From Olleya sp. Hel_I_94 (GTDB taxonomy: Bacteria; Bacteroidota; Bacteroidia; Flavobacteriales; Flavobacteriaceae): a DNA stretch of 64,000 nt. The DNA lies in NCBI RefSeq assembly GCF_007827365.1, contig NZ_VISI01000002.1:2733001-2797000 (forward strand), given 5' to 3'. Position 1 is the stretch's first letter. Every line of letters begins with the position of its first letter. A model generated the notes under the pieces. The model was not told the origin of the DNA. It searched no databases and saw only the letters and a list, made by a program, of their open reading frames with translations. This document shows positions 45,185-54,403 of this stretch, piece by piece. Both the position numbers and the translations under genes were made by a program.

Positions 45185-45281
45185 GTTATTTTTAATGATT
45201 TCGTAATTTTTAAAACAAATTCTTCTAAAATTTTTTTAAAAATGTAGTATGAACTATTTTTAGGTCAATATTATTGTTGCC

Positions 45282-46382
45282 ATGTACACAGAGAGCCTAG
45301 AAGATCTAAAATCCAATTTTTTGCCTGATGTTTTTAATCATGCTTATCATGGTATTGCAATTGTAGGATTGGATGGTAAATGGATAAAAGTTAATAAAAG
45401 TATTTGTGACCTTTTTGGCTATACTGAATCAGACCTGTTAGACTTAACGTTTCAGGATATTACCCATAAAGAAGATTTAGATATTGATTTGGATAGGCTT
45501 AACAAGTTAAAAAGTGGTGAGATTAATAGTTATACTTTGCCAAAAAGATACTTTGCTAAAAATGGGAGTATTATTTGGGCACAATTATCTGTGTCTTTAG
45601 TTAAAAATGAAAAGGGAGCACCCAAGTATTTTATATCTCAAATACAGGACGTGACCGATTTAAAGAAGGTTGAGAGTGAAAAAGAGGTTTTTACGGAAGT
45701 TATTAAAGAACAAAATGAAAGGTTATTAAATTTTTCTAGGATAATTTCTCATAATTTAAGTACGCATGCTGGAAATTTAAAGACTTTGGCCAAATTCACG
45801 AAAAATGAAGTGCCCGAAATTAAAACGAATGAAAGTTTTATTTACTTAAATGAAGCGATTACCAATTTAAATGAAACGGTAAAACATTTAAAAAGTATTG
45901 CAGAGTCTACTTGGTTTGAAAACGAAGATTTAAAACCGTTACATCTTGGTAAATACATTACCAATGCAATATATAGTGTTAATGCTTTGGCTAAAAATAA
46001 TGCTTGCCAGATTAAAAATTTAGTTACCGACAATGTTAAGGTGGTTGCTGTTGAAGCGTATTTGGATAGTATAATCCTTAATTTGTTGACCAATGCCATA
46101 AAGTATAGAGATGCTAATAAACAATCTGAAGTAGTTTTAAGCACTTATGTTCAAGACGACTTTATTGTTTTGAGTGTTAAAGACAATGGTTTAGGTTTGG
46201 ATATGAATAAGTATGGTGATAAAATGTTTTCGTTGTATCAAACATTTCATAATAATAAAAAGGCAAGAGGTTTAGGTTTGTTTATTACAAAAAGTCAAGT
46301 GGAATCCATAGGAGGTAAGATAGAATTTAAAAGTCAAGTTAATATAGGAAGTCAGTTTTTAGTTTATTTTAAAACAGCTTAA
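45282..46382 (+). CDS. Cytoplasmic PAS-domain sensor histidine kinase
   Basis: A 366-residue kinase with no membrane segment. A PAS domain spans about 15-128 (HGIAIVGLDGKWIKVN, LFGYTESDLLDLTFQDITH, then a PAC-like SQIQDVTD). A short coiled coil leads to the phospho-acceptor region FSRIISHNLSTHAGNL (His157) and an HATPase domain with NLLTNAIKYRD, DNGLGLDMNKY and ARGLGLFITKSQVESIGGKI. No response regulator is adjacent, so it is an orphan kinase; the PAS ligand is unknown. Confidence 0.88.
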   Translation: MYTESLEDLKSNFLPDVFNHAYHGIAIVGLDGKWIKVNKSICDLFGYTESDLLDLTFQDITHKEDLDIDLDRLNKLKSGEINSYTLPKRYFAKNGSIIWAQLSVSLVKNEKGAPKYFISQIQDVTDLKKVESEKEVFTEVIKEQNERLLNFSRIISHNLSTHAGNLKTLAKFTKNEVPEIKTNESFIYLNEAITNLNETVKHLKSIAESTWFENEDLKPLHLGKYITNAIYSVNALAKNNACQIKNLVTDNVKVVAVEAYLDSIILNLLTNAIKYRDANKQSEVVLSTYVQDDFIVLSVKDNGLGLDMNKYGDKMFSLYQTFHNNKKARGLGLFITKSQVESIGGKIEFKSQVNIGSQFLVYFKTA

Positions 46383-46415
46383 TCCAATGTATTATTATTT
46401 AAAACTACAACAGTA

Positions 46416-47039
46416 ATGAGACCTATCATAAATGTATTACTTATTGTTTTTGCTTTAGTAAGTTGTGCTAATCAAAAGGATTTAAAGCCTGGTAATTTTT
46501 CTAAAGATCAAGTCGCATTAATAACTGCTTTAGACTCTGATCAACCCATGCGTGTATTTAAGATTAATAATACTAAAGATTCCATTTTATTAAGACAGCA
46601 AAGTGGATATGTTAAACCAGATCCAAATGATATAACTTTAAAACACTTTACTAATCGTTTGTTCGCAACCGTTAGAGATAGTATGTCCTTAGGTGTTGGT
46701 ATTGCAGCACCACAAGTTGGAATATTAAAAAATATTATTTGGGTACAGCGTTTTGATAAAGATGATGCGCCTTTTGAAGTTTATCTTAATCCAAAAATTA
46801 TTAATTATTCTGAAGAAAAGCAGACTAGGAGAGAAGGTTGCTTATCGATTCCTAATCGTGCTGAAACCTTAAATACACGATCTAAAGTTATTACAATTGA
46901 GTACGACACATTGAATGCTGAGCATGTAACGGAAGATGTTGCAGATTTTACATCCGTAATTTTTCAGCATGAGATAGATCACTTAAATGGTATTTTGTTT
47001 TTGGATCATTTGAATAAAGACATTAAAGATGCTAAATAA
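46416..47039 (+). CDS. Peptide deformylase homologue carrying a lipoprotein signal
   Basis: A 207-residue protein with all three metallo-deformylase motifs: GVGIAAPQ (93-100), EGCLS (140-144) and HEIDH (185-189). By motif it should be an active Fe/Zn peptide deformylase. It also begins with a signal peptide and lipobox LVSC (Cys17), which predicts export and membrane anchoring outside the cytoplasm, where formyl-Met nascent chains are not made. It may be a second, envelope-localised metallopeptidase or deformylase; the housekeeping def gene is not in this window. It lies 33 bp after the PAS kinase gene. Confidence 0.87.
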   Translation: MRPIINVLLIVFALVSCANQKDLKPGNFSKDQVALITALDSDQPMRVFKINNTKDSILLRQQSGYVKPDPNDITLKHFTNRLFATVRDSMSLGVGIAAPQVGILKNIIWVQRFDKDDAPFEVYLNPKIINYSEEKQTRREGCLSIPNRAETLNTRSKVITIEYDTLNAEHVTEDVADFTSVIFQHEIDHLNGILFLDHLNKDIKDAK

Positions 47040-47040
47040 T

Positions 47041-47075
47041 AAAAAAGCCTTACTAAATAAGTAAGGCTTTTTTTA
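47041..47075. terminator. Bidirectional terminator (deformylase homologue / accD)
   Basis: AAAAAAGCCTTACT and AGTAAGGCTTTTTT form a stem between two convergent genes. Confidence 0.88.
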
Positions 47076-47086
47076 TGGTTTATCAA

Positions 47087-47944
47087 TTAAGCTCTTAATG
47101 GCTTATTTGTAATTAAGTCTATATATTGGTTGACTCTGTTTTTTAAATCTTTACGTTGTGTAATAAAATCTAGAAAACCATGTTCTAACAAAAACTCTGA
47201 GGTTTGGAAACCTTCTGGTAACTCTTGTCCTGTTGTATCACGCACAACACGTGGTCCTGCAAATCCAATTAATGCACCAGGCTCTGAGATGTTAATATCA
47301 CCTAACATGGCAAATGATGCTGTCGTACCACCTGTTGTTGGGTCTGTTGCTAACGATATGTATGGTATACCTGCATCTGCTAGTTGTCCAAGTCTTGCCG
47401 ATGTTTTTGCTAATTGCATTAAAGATAATGCTGCTTCCATCATACGTGCTCCTCCTGATTTAGAGATGACCATTAATGGTACATTGTGTTTTAAAGAATA
47501 CTCTGCAGCACGTGCTATTTTTTCTCCTACAACACTACCCATTGATCCTCCAATAAAAGCAAAGTCCATACATGCGATTACTAAATCCTGACCTTTTGAC
47601 TTACCAACTGCACAACGTACAGCGTCTTTAAGGTTTGTTTTAGCTTCGGCTGCTTTTAAACGGTCTGGATATTTTTTTGTATCCTCAAATTTTAATGGGT
47701 CTTTCGAGGTTAGATTTGCGTCTAACTCCTTAAATTTATTGTCATCAAATAGTATTTCAAAATACTCTTTGCTTCCTATTCTTACGTGGTAACCGTCTTC
47801 TGGGCTTACGTAAAAGTTTTTTTCTAGCTCTTTAGAGTCTACTATTTTTCCTGTAGGAGATTTGTACCACAATCCTTTTGGAATGTCTTTTTTCTCTGCA
47901 GTTTCGGTTGTTATTCCTTTTTCTTTTCTTTTAAACCAAGCCAT
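47087..47944 (-). CDS. accD: Acetyl-CoA carboxylase carboxyltransferase beta subunit without zinc ribbon cysteines
   Basis: A 285-residue carboxyltransferase subunit that, with AccA, makes malonyl-CoA for fatty acid synthesis. The core is intact ([59 protein letters not shown]). In E. coli the N-terminus is a four-Cys zinc ribbon; here the aligned positions are Ser29, Gly32, Ser47 and Asp50 ([10 protein letters not shown] and [10 protein letters not shown]), so zinc cannot be bound in the usual way. I recall the same loss in other Flavobacteriaceae. A promoter element sits at 48033. Confidence 0.93.
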   Translation of the reverse strand: MAWFKRKEKGITTETAEKKDIPKGLWYKSPTGKIVDSKELEKNFYVSPEDGYHVRIGSKEYFEILFDDNKFKELDANLTSKDPLKFEDTKKYPDRLKAAEAKTNLKDAVRCAVGKSKGQDLVIACMDFAFIGGSMGSVVGEKIARAAEYSLKHNVPLMVISKSGGARMMEAALSLMQLAKTSARLGQLADAGIPYISLATDPTTGGTTASFAMLGDINISEPGALIGFAGPRVVRDTTGQELPEGFQTSEFLLEHGFLDFITQRKDLKNRVNQYIDLITNKPLRA

Positions 47945-48032
47945 ATTGATTTACTATTTTGGGATTAAGATTAGTAGATGTTTTCTAGTAATCTATTCTA
48001 ATTTTAGTTTTAGTTTGCTTTATACAAGCGTA

Positions 48033-48040
48033 CAAAATTA
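48033..48040 (-). promoter_or_regulatory. Promoter -7 element for accD
   Basis: On the minus strand TAATTTTG matches TAnnTTTG, with a TTG about 20 bp further upstream as the -33 element. The leader is about 85 nt. Confidence 0.55.
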
Positions 48041-48106
48041 CATTTTTTATTAATCAATCTCAAAAATTGATGTCTCTATCTGTTTTTTTATTGCTTTTTG
48101 GGGATA

Positions 48107-48155
48107 AAAAAATTCCGTTTAGCGCTGAGGTTAATCAGTTTAAACGGAATTTTAT
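48107..48155 (-). terminator. Terminator downstream of fba
   Basis: On the minus strand AATTCCGTTTA and TAAACGGAATT form an 11-bp stem with a ~20-nt loop followed by a T-run. It lies beyond repeat copy B in the 320-bp gap between fba and accD. Confidence 0.65.
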
Positions 48156-48175
48156 TTTATGTAATTATGTTGGCT

Positions 48176-48255
48176 GCGTTAGGGATTGTAGTGGCATCCT
48201 TTTTTGTCTTTTTTCAAAAAAGATATAACGGAAAGCCCGACCCTTGGGTAACGCC
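48176..48255 (-). repeat. Dispersed palindromic repeat, copy B
   Basis: Read on the minus strand this 80-bp element starts GGCGTTACCC, continues GTCGGGCTTTCCGTTATATC and ends AATCCCTAACGC. It aligns with copy A at 35801-35903 over nearly its whole length; copy A differs mainly by a hairpin insertion and a few substitutions. It lies 10 bp after the fba stop codon. No protein can be read from it. Confidence 0.75.
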
Positions 48256-48264
48256 AAAATTATT

Positions 48265-49332
48265 TTAAAGTGTGTTAACGTTGTTTAGGTCTTCGAATGC
48301 TTTTTTAAGACGCTCTACAAACGTTACTTCTCCTTTGCGTAACCAAACGCGTGGGTCGTAATATTTTTTGTTTGGAGATTCTGGTCCATCTGGATTACCT
48401 ATTTGTGATTGTAGGTAGTCTGATTTTTCTGCCATGTAATCTCTTACTCCTGACATGAATGCGTATTGCATGTCTGTGTCAATATTCATTTTTATAACTC
48501 CGTAGCCTATAGCTTCTCTGATTTCTTCTAGAGTAGATCCTGATCCACCATGAAATACAAAGTCAATATGGTTGTGTGGTAAGTTGTGTTTTTTTGATAA
48601 AAACTCTTGAGAGTTTTTTAAGATTTTTGGTGTTAATTTTACGTTTCCTGGTTTGTATACACCATGTACGTTTCCAAAAGCTGCTGCGATTGTAAACTGG
48701 TCGCTTACTTTGCTAAGTTCTTCATAGGCATAGGCTACTTCTTCTGGTTGCGTGTATAACTTAGACTCGTCTACATCACTATTGTCTACACCATCTTCTT
48801 CTCCTCCTGTAATACCTAACTCGATCTCTAAGGTCATACCCATTTTGCTCATTCTGGCAAGGTATTGTTTACAGATTTCTATGTTTTCTTCAAGTGGTTC
48901 TTCACTTAAATCAATCATGTGCGAGCTGTATAATGATTTTCCAGTTTCTTTAAAATGTTGCTCACTAGCATCTAATAAACCGTCTATCCAAGGTAATAGT
49001 TTTTTTGCACAGTGGTCTGTATGTAAAATTACAGGTACACCATAGGCTTCTGCCATTAAGTGGACGTGTTTTGCACCTGCTATAGATCCTGCAATTGCTG
49101 CCTTTTGATCTTCGTTACTTAAGCCTTTTCCTGCGTTAAATTGTGCACCTCCATTTGAGAATTGTATGATTACTGGAGCGTTTAATGCTGCTGCAGTTTC
49201 TAAGACACCATTAATAGTGTCTGATCCTATTACGTTTACTGCTGGAAGAGCAAATCCTTTGTCTTTAGCAAGTTTAAAAATTTCTTGAACTTCTTTTCCA
49301 GTAGCAACTCCTGGTTTGATATTATGAGCCAT
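48265..49332 (-). CDS. fbaA: Class II fructose-bisphosphate aldolase
   Basis: A 355-residue zinc-dependent aldolase splitting fructose-1,6-bisphosphate in glycolysis and forming it in gluconeogenesis. Class II motifs are present: VILHTDHCAKKLLPW (metal ligand and catalytic Asp), EIELGITGGEEDGVDNSDVD, AAFGNVHGVYKPGNV, VFHGGSGSTLEEI and KMNIDTDMQYAF. Length fits the class IIA form of E. coli. It has its own promoter (49365) and terminator. Confidence 0.94.
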   Translation of the reverse strand: MAHNIKPGVATGKEVQEIFKLAKDKGFALPAVNVIGSDTINGVLETAAALNAPVIIQFSNGGAQFNAGKGLSNEDQKAAIAGSIAGAKHVHLMAEAYGVPVILHTDHCAKKLLPWIDGLLDASEQHFKETGKSLYSSHMIDLSEEPLEENIEICKQYLARMSKMGMTLEIELGITGGEEDGVDNSDVDESKLYTQPEEVAYAYEELSKVSDQFTIAAAFGNVHGVYKPGNVKLTPKILKNSQEFLSKKHNLPHNHIDFVFHGGSGSTLEEIREAIGYGVIKMNIDTDMQYAFMSGVRDYMAEKSDYLQSQIGNPDGPESPNKKYYDPRVWLRKGEVTFVERLKKAFEDLNNVNTL

Positions 49333-49364
49333 TTTAATTTTTTTTAGTTGAATTTGTATAGCTT

Positions 49365-49372
49365 CAAAAGTA
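49365..49372 (-). promoter_or_regulatory. Promoter -7 element for fba
   Basis: On the minus strand TACTTTTG matches TAnnTTTG, 32 bp before the ATG. Confidence 0.55.
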
Positions 49373-49446
49373 ATGAAAATTGCTAAATTTTAGGTCTAAA
49401 TAACTATAAAACCACGCAAACGTTTTAGCTAAAGTGCTAATTTATA

Positions 49447-51984
49447 CTAGAAAGGATAGTTGATTCCGATGTTATAAACTGCGTTTGCAAAATTGTAATC
49501 ATTAAACCATCTGTTACCTATTGGATAAGATGGATCGTAGGTTTTGAAGCCTATGTCACCACGAAGTACAAAAAAGTTAAAGTCATACCTAAGTCCAAAA
49601 CCAGAACCTACTGCAATGTCTTTAAGCGAGTCAAAGCCTGATAGTGTTGCCTCATCTTGGTCTATGTCGTCAAAGACATTCCAGATGTTTCCTGTGTCAA
49701 CAAAAATGGCTCCATTAAGTGGTCCAAATAAGTTAAATCGCTGTTCTGCACTTATGGCTATTTTTAGGTTGGCCTCATTAAACTCGTTTGAGGTTTCTAA
49801 GCTTCCAGGTCCTAAGTTATAGGCTGACCATGCTCTGTTATCATTAGCTCCACCAGCAAAAAAACTTTTAGAAAACGGTATGTTTGTAGAGTTGCCATAA
49901 GGTATTGCTATTCCAAAAAAGGTACGAAAAGCTAGTACGTTTTTGTACCCTAAACTCCAATGTTTGATATAGTCTAATTCTACTTTTGCGTATTGCGAGT
50001 AGGCGACGTTAAACATTTCGTATTTTCCGTTTGCATTTTTTTGTAATCCTAAAACTTTAGAGGTTAGTGAAAATAGGTTTCCTGCTAATTCTACCCTTGA
50101 TTTAAAGATTGAAAAATCTTCATCTGCTAAGTTATCTCTTCTGTCTTTTGTAAAACTGAAACTAGTTGCAAAAATAAGGTTGTCTTCTGTTAGTCTTTGT
50201 TTTCTTTCATTTATAGCGTTTACTGTGTCTAAATCGTCCGAGGATAATATGGTGTCATATGACCCATTTTGTACTTGATCCAAAAAGCTGTCGGCTTGTG
50301 TTGGTATACTAAGGTTTTGGTCTGAATTAATAAAGCCTGAGGTTTGTGCAATTTCATTTAAAGAATCAAATGAATTATCATAAACATTAAAGTAGTTTGC
50401 TGTATTTAGATTTTTTACAAATTGGATATTAAATAAATCTAATTTATTAGTAATGGTGTTATTTGGATACCATCTGTAATTAAATGAGCCTGTAAAGGTT
50501 TGCTTGTCTAAACCTATGTTAGTTTGACTAGAGGTTGCTACAGTTAACCTTGTGCTAGGAAACATGTACTTAGGTATGATTTTCTCTGTATTAAAAGGAG
50601 AGAATAATCTTGGAATGGTAAGTTTTAGGTTGGCTCCAATCTCGTTAATATCAAAAAATTGATCTTTTATATTGCTAGCATCTTTGGAAGAACCAATGGA
50701 TGTAAATCCAGAAATTTCCAAAGTCTCGGCAGCATTAAAAACGTTTCTAATTAATAGGCTTGGGTTAATAGAAAAACCAATGGTTTGTATGTTACTTTGT
50801 AGTGCTTCTGCGCTAAACTCTAATTCAAACTTTTTTAAAGGTGTTAAAAATATATTAGCGGTTAACGTCGTGTCTGGATTTTCTACGTAAGTAATGTTTG
50901 GATATTTAAACGTGCGTAAATCACTTATTTTTCTTGATGTTAACGGTCTGTTTTTATCTTTAAAAACAGTGTTTGGTGTTATAAATACCGAGTTTGTTAA
51001 TGCTCTTGGTTTATACTTTAATTTACCAATACTATAGATATTATAACCATCGTAATAAGTGGTATCGTTTGTAGATTGGTTTCTGTTTTTAAATGAGCTA
51101 TTGGTATAAATATTGACATCCTTTACCTTGAAAATTTTAAAAGGCTCTCGTCTAGAAACGTCTTCTTCTCTAATTAATCGGTTTTCAATAATGGTTTCAA
51201 TATTCATTTTGTTGGTGCCAAAAATGGTATCGCCTTCAAACTCTATATAATCTTGACTAAAGTGATAAACACCATTATCACGCATTAGTTCTACAATACG
51301 GTCTGCTTCATTATAAACGTTGTTAATACGGTATTGTGAACCAGATTTAATTAGCGATTGATCTTTAAACTGGTTGTAGATTTTTTCGACTACGGGAGAT
51401 TTAATATTGGAAGCAACTGTGTCAAACTTATAAGCGTTTTTTGTTTCGATAGTATAATCAATTGTCGCTTTTTTGTTGTCACCTTTATTAATCTTGTAGT
51501 CTGCTGTAGCATTAAACCAACCGTTGGTTTTGTAATAGTTTTCTATCCTTACTAAGGATTTATTAGTTAATGCTGTGTCAATAATAACTGGTGCCTCTCC
51601 AGTACGTTTTAACCAACTGTTAAAACTTTTTTTAGAGTCTAAATACTTATCCAATTGTTTTCTTGACAATAATTTAGATTTACGTGCCATTTTTTTTGGA
51701 TTGCTATAAAATCTAGCATTTAATACAGAGTCAATATTTGGTCTAGCACTATTATATATATAAAGCTTTAAAGGTATTGTAGTAAATGGTATAGGTAATC
51801 TAGAGTTTGGTTTTTGGTAAAACAAATTAGATATTGTATCATTTGTTACACTTTCTCCATTAATAGTTATCGTGTTTTTAGTTAATAGATGCTGGTTTTG
51901 AGCTACGCGTTTAACGGAGTCACAAGCATTAAACAACATGGTAATTGCTATTAAAACTATTATTTTAAATTGAATTTTTTTCAA
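49447..51984 (-). CDS. tamL: TamL-type outer membrane assembly lipoprotein (BamA/TamA family)
   Basis: An 845-residue protein with a lipoprotein signal (lipobox LFNAC, Cys21), POTRA-like repeats (roughly 40-330) and a C-terminal 16-strand-type Omp85 barrel. The barrel contains FFAGGANDNRAWSAYNLGPG and ends NIGINYPF with terminal Phe. A lipidated TamA relative is the Bacteroidota TamL, which works with TamB in outer-membrane protein assembly or lipid transport. No tamB is adjacent. The start is TTG at 51982-51984, and no ATG lies closer to the signal peptide. A promoter and a leader dyad lie upstream. Confidence 0.88.
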   Translation of the reverse strand: MKKIQFKIIVLIAITMLFNACDSVKRVAQNQHLLTKNTITINGESVTNDTISNLFYQKPNSRLPIPFTTIPLKLYIYNSARPNIDSVLNARFYSNPKKMARKSKLLSRKQLDKYLDSKKSFNSWLKRTGEAPVIIDTALTNKSLVRIENYYKTNGWFNATADYKINKGDNKKATIDYTIETKNAYKFDTVASNIKSPVVEKIYNQFKDQSLIKSGSQYRINNVYNEADRIVELMRDNGVYHFSQDYIEFEGDTIFGTNKMNIETIIENRLIREEDVSRREPFKIFKVKDVNIYTNSSFKNRNQSTNDTTYYDGYNIYSIGKLKYKPRALTNSVFITPNTVFKDKNRPLTSRKISDLRTFKYPNITYVENPDTTLTANIFLTPLKKFELEFSAEALQSNIQTIGFSINPSLLIRNVFNAAETLEISGFTSIGSSKDASNIKDQFFDINEIGANLKLTIPRLFSPFNTEKIIPKYMFPSTRLTVATSSQTNIGLDKQTFTGSFNYRWYPNNTITNKLDLFNIQFVKNLNTANYFNVYDNSFDSLNEIAQTSGFINSDQNLSIPTQADSFLDQVQNGSYDTILSSDDLDTVNAINERKQRLTEDNLIFATSFSFTKDRRDNLADEDFSIFKSRVELAGNLFSLTSKVLGLQKNANGKYEMFNVAYSQYAKVELDYIKHWSLGYKNVLAFRTFFGIAIPYGNSTNIPFSKSFFAGGANDNRAWSAYNLGPGSLETSNEFNEANLKIAISAEQRFNLFGPLNGAIFVDTGNIWNVFDDIDQDEATLSGFDSLKDIAVGSGFGLRYDFNFFVLRGDIGFKTYDPSYPIGNRWFNDYNFANAVYNIGINYPF

Positions 51985-52020
51985 AAGAATACTAAATAAT
52001 AAGGGTGTTTATTACTGATT

Positions 52021-52053
52021 TGATGTACTGTATATACATCATATTCAAAAATA
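52021..52053 (-). promoter_or_regulatory. tamL promoter -7 element and leader dyad
   Basis: On the minus strand TATTTTTG (52053-52046) matches TAnnTTTG. Just downstream, TGATGTA and TACATCA (52021-52027 and 52035-52041) form a perfect 7-bp inverted repeat with a 7-nt loop at the predicted transcript start. Confidence 0.5.
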
Positions 52054-52147
52054 CACTATTTATTGAACAAATAAATTTTAAATAAATAGAAACACACAAA
52101 TGCGAACTCCTTTTTTTTCTTTTTCTTTATAAAAAAATATTAAAAGC

Positions 52148-52858
52148 GTGCTTTCTAAAAATCAAATCAAAAATATAACGCGTTTAAAGCAAAAAAAATA
52201 TAGACAACAAGAAGGTTTATTTATTGCTGAAGGCGGAAAAGTCATCAAAGAGTTTTTAAACTCTACTTTTAAACTTGTGGATTTATTTACAACAGAGACC
52301 TTTAATGTAGAAAACGAATGCATCGTGTCCGAAGCTGATTTAAAAAAAATTAGCTGTTTAACTACGCCTAATACAGCCTTAGCTGTTTTTAAAATTCCAG
52401 AAACAGATACTATAATAAACGAAGGTCTGATATTGGCGTTGGATGATATACGTGATCCTGGTAATTTAGGTACCATTATACGTTTGTGTGATTGGTTTGG
52501 AATCAAGCAATTAGTTTGTAGTCTTAAAACTGTGGATTGTTATAATCCAAAAGTAGTGCAGGCAACTATGGGATCTTTGACTAGAGTAAATATTGTTTAT
52601 ACCGACTTAAGCATTTATTTAAAAGAAGTCGATGTACCTGTTTTTGGTGCCTTTATGGATGGTAAAAATGTGTACCAAACAGAGTTGCCAAAAGATGGGG
52701 TTTTAGTTTTAGGAAATGAAGCCAACGGAATATCTTCAATAATTGAAGCTAGCATAACAGACAAAATTAGTATTCCAAGATTTGGAGATCTTCAAGCAAC
52801 AGAAAGTTTAAATGTAGCCACTGCTGGAGCTATTTTGTTAAGTGAGTTTAGGCGTTAA
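52148..52858 (+). CDS. TrmH/SpoU-family RNA 2'-O-methyltransferase
   Basis: A 236-residue SPOUT methyltransferase. An N-terminal substrate-binding domain (KNITRLKQKKYRQQEGLFIAEGGKVIKEF is its conserved region) is followed by the knotted domain with ALDDIRDPGNLGTIIRL, VLGNEANGIS and the SAM-binding ATESLNVATAGAILLSEF. It methylates ribose 2'-OH groups in rRNA or tRNA; the exact target is not readable. The start is GTG at 52148. It is divergent from tamL. Confidence 0.9.
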   Translation: MLSKNQIKNITRLKQKKYRQQEGLFIAEGGKVIKEFLNSTFKLVDLFTTETFNVENECIVSEADLKKISCLTTPNTALAVFKIPETDTIINEGLILALDDIRDPGNLGTIIRLCDWFGIKQLVCSLKTVDCYNPKVVQATMGSLTRVNIVYTDLSIYLKEVDVPVFGAFMDGKNVYQTELPKDGVLVLGNEANGISSIIEASITDKISIPRFGDLQATESLNVATAGAILLSEFRR

Positions 52859-52885
52859 ACTTTTAAGCCTAAATAATTTAAGTTT

Positions 52886-53611
52886 TTATTGAACCGTAAA
52901 ATTGATAAAAATACCACGTGTTTGCATTTGACTAATATTACCTGTCCAAGGACTGTTAATATCTTTGTCTCTAACCAGTTCGTCTTGCATTGCAAAAACA
53001 CCTCTAATAGAAGGTGTAAACTTAAAGCGGTCTAAGTAAAAATCTATACCAAAACCAAGCTCAAAAAACTGCATGTTTTTTACCATTCTAAAATCTCCAG
53101 CCGAGTTGTCGTCTGGGTTTTTCTCGTTACTAGACAAGTTAATAGCAGTAGATACACCTGCTAAAACAAATGGTTTGAAGTTATTAATGCGTTTAGTTGA
53201 CATTTTAAGTAATAGCGGAAAGTATACATAGGTTGACTTAACCTCACGTAGTAAATCCGAGTCTGTAATCTCTTCGTCAAAACCGTCAAAATAGTTTTCT
53301 GGATACATCAGGTTACGTTGCGAGATTACCAAACCTGGTTCAAAACGGACATCAAAATAATCGTTAATACGCACGTTACCTAATAAACCTACATTAAAAC
53401 CAATCGTGCGTTCTGTTTGTATATCGCCAAGATTATTATTGTAGTCAAATTTAAAATCTAAGTTATTAAATCCTAAATAATAACCCCAACTTAATGTTGC
53501 TTTATCTACAGTTTCTAGGTTTTTTACTTTTTCTTTAGTGAAAAGCTGCGCTTGAGAAGCTGTGGCTAAAAATAGAGCAATCAGTAAGGTTGATATATGT
53601 TTTGTATTCAT
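52886..53611 (-). CDS. porT: PorT-type outer membrane barrel protein (type IX secretion / gliding)
   Basis: A 241-residue protein with a signal peptide cleaved after ATASQA (about residue 21) and strands typical of a small eight-stranded barrel (ATLSWGYYLGFNNLDFKFDY, FDVRFEPGLVISQRN, FELGFGIDFYLDRF, RGIFINFTVQ). Sequence character and coupling to ubiE match PorT/SprT, a component of the type IX secretion system of gliding Bacteroidota. The start codon overlaps the ubiE stop by 1 bp. Confidence 0.8.
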   Translation of the reverse strand: MNTKHISTLLIALFLATASQAQLFTKEKVKNLETVDKATLSWGYYLGFNNLDFKFDYNNNLGDIQTERTIGFNVGLLGNVRINDYFDVRFEPGLVISQRNLMYPENYFDGFDEEITDSDLLREVKSTYVYFPLLLKMSTKRINNFKPFVLAGVSTAINLSSNEKNPDDNSAGDFRMVKNMQFFELGFGIDFYLDRFKFTPSIRGVFAMQDELVRDKDINSPWTGNISQMQTRGIFINFTVQ

Positions 53612-54345
53612 TATTTTTTAAATGCTTTGTAAATTGTAGCAACACCAAATGTCTGAGGCATGTCTGTAACATTACTAAACCCAATTTTACGTAAAATATT
53701 GTTTAAAGCCTCTCCATATGGAAACGCATTAGCGCTTTCGCTTAAATATTTGTAAGCTGTTTTGTCCTTGGAAAATAATTTTCCGACGGTAGGTAAAATA
53801 ACCTTAGAATGGAATTGATACCCTTGTTTAAAAGGAAACTTAGTTGGGACAGAAGTTTCTAAAATAACAAAAATACCACCTGGTTTTAAAACACGTAAAA
53901 TGTCTTTTAGACCATTTTCTAAAGTTTCAAAGTTACGCACACCAAAGGCAACAGTAATGGCATCAAAGGTATTGTCGTCAAAAGGCATGTTTTCGGAATC
54001 ACCAATAACCATATCAATTTTTTGATCTAGTTTTTTAGCTTTTATTTTAAGCTTTCCAACTTCTAGCATACCACTACTAATGTCTAAACCAATAATTTTT
54101 TTCGCGCTAGTTTCAGCAAGATTAATAGCTAAATCACCAGTTCCTGTGGCAATATCTAAAACATTATCTGGATTAGTAGCTTTAACAATATCAACTACTT
54201 TTTTTCGCCATTTAATATCTATTCCAAAAGAAATTACTCGGTTTAAACCATCATATTCACCAGAAATGGTATCAAACATTTTAGTTACCTGTTCTTTCTT
54301 TCCTAAGTCGCTATCTTTGTATGGATTTACTTTTGTCAAAATCAA
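53611..54345 (-). CDS. ubiE: Demethylmenaquinone methyltransferase UbiE/MenG
   Basis: A 244-residue SAM-dependent methyltransferase for the last step of menaquinone synthesis. It has [20 protein letters not shown], the SAM motif [33 protein letters not shown], and [13 protein letters not shown], all typical of the family. The best start is TTG at 54343-54345; the next Met is inside the conserved [10 protein letters not shown] block. The -7 element TATCTTTG (54354-54361) is so close that the transcript may be nearly leaderless. It is coupled to porT. Confidence 0.93.
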   Translation of the reverse strand: MILTKVNPYKDSDLGKKEQVTKMFDTISGEYDGLNRVISFGIDIKWRKKVVDIVKATNPDNVLDIATGTGDLAINLAETSAKKIIGLDISSGMLEVGKLKIKAKKLDQKIDMVIGDSENMPFDDNTFDAITVAFGVRNFETLENGLKDILRVLKPGGIFVILETSVPTKFPFKQGYQFHSKVILPTVGKLFSKDKTAYKYLSESANAFPYGEALNNILRKIGFSNVTDMPQTFGVATIYKAFKK

Positions 54346-54353
54346 TTTTTTTA

Positions 54354-54361
54354 CAAAGATA
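54354..54361 (-). promoter_or_regulatory. Promoter -7 element for ubiE-porT
   Basis: On the minus strand TATCTTTG matches TAnnTTTG, only 8 bp upstream of the TTG start codon. Confidence 0.55.
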
Positions 54362-54403
54362 ATGCATATATAATAGTCTGTAAAACTTCAAAAGAATAAA
54401 TAA

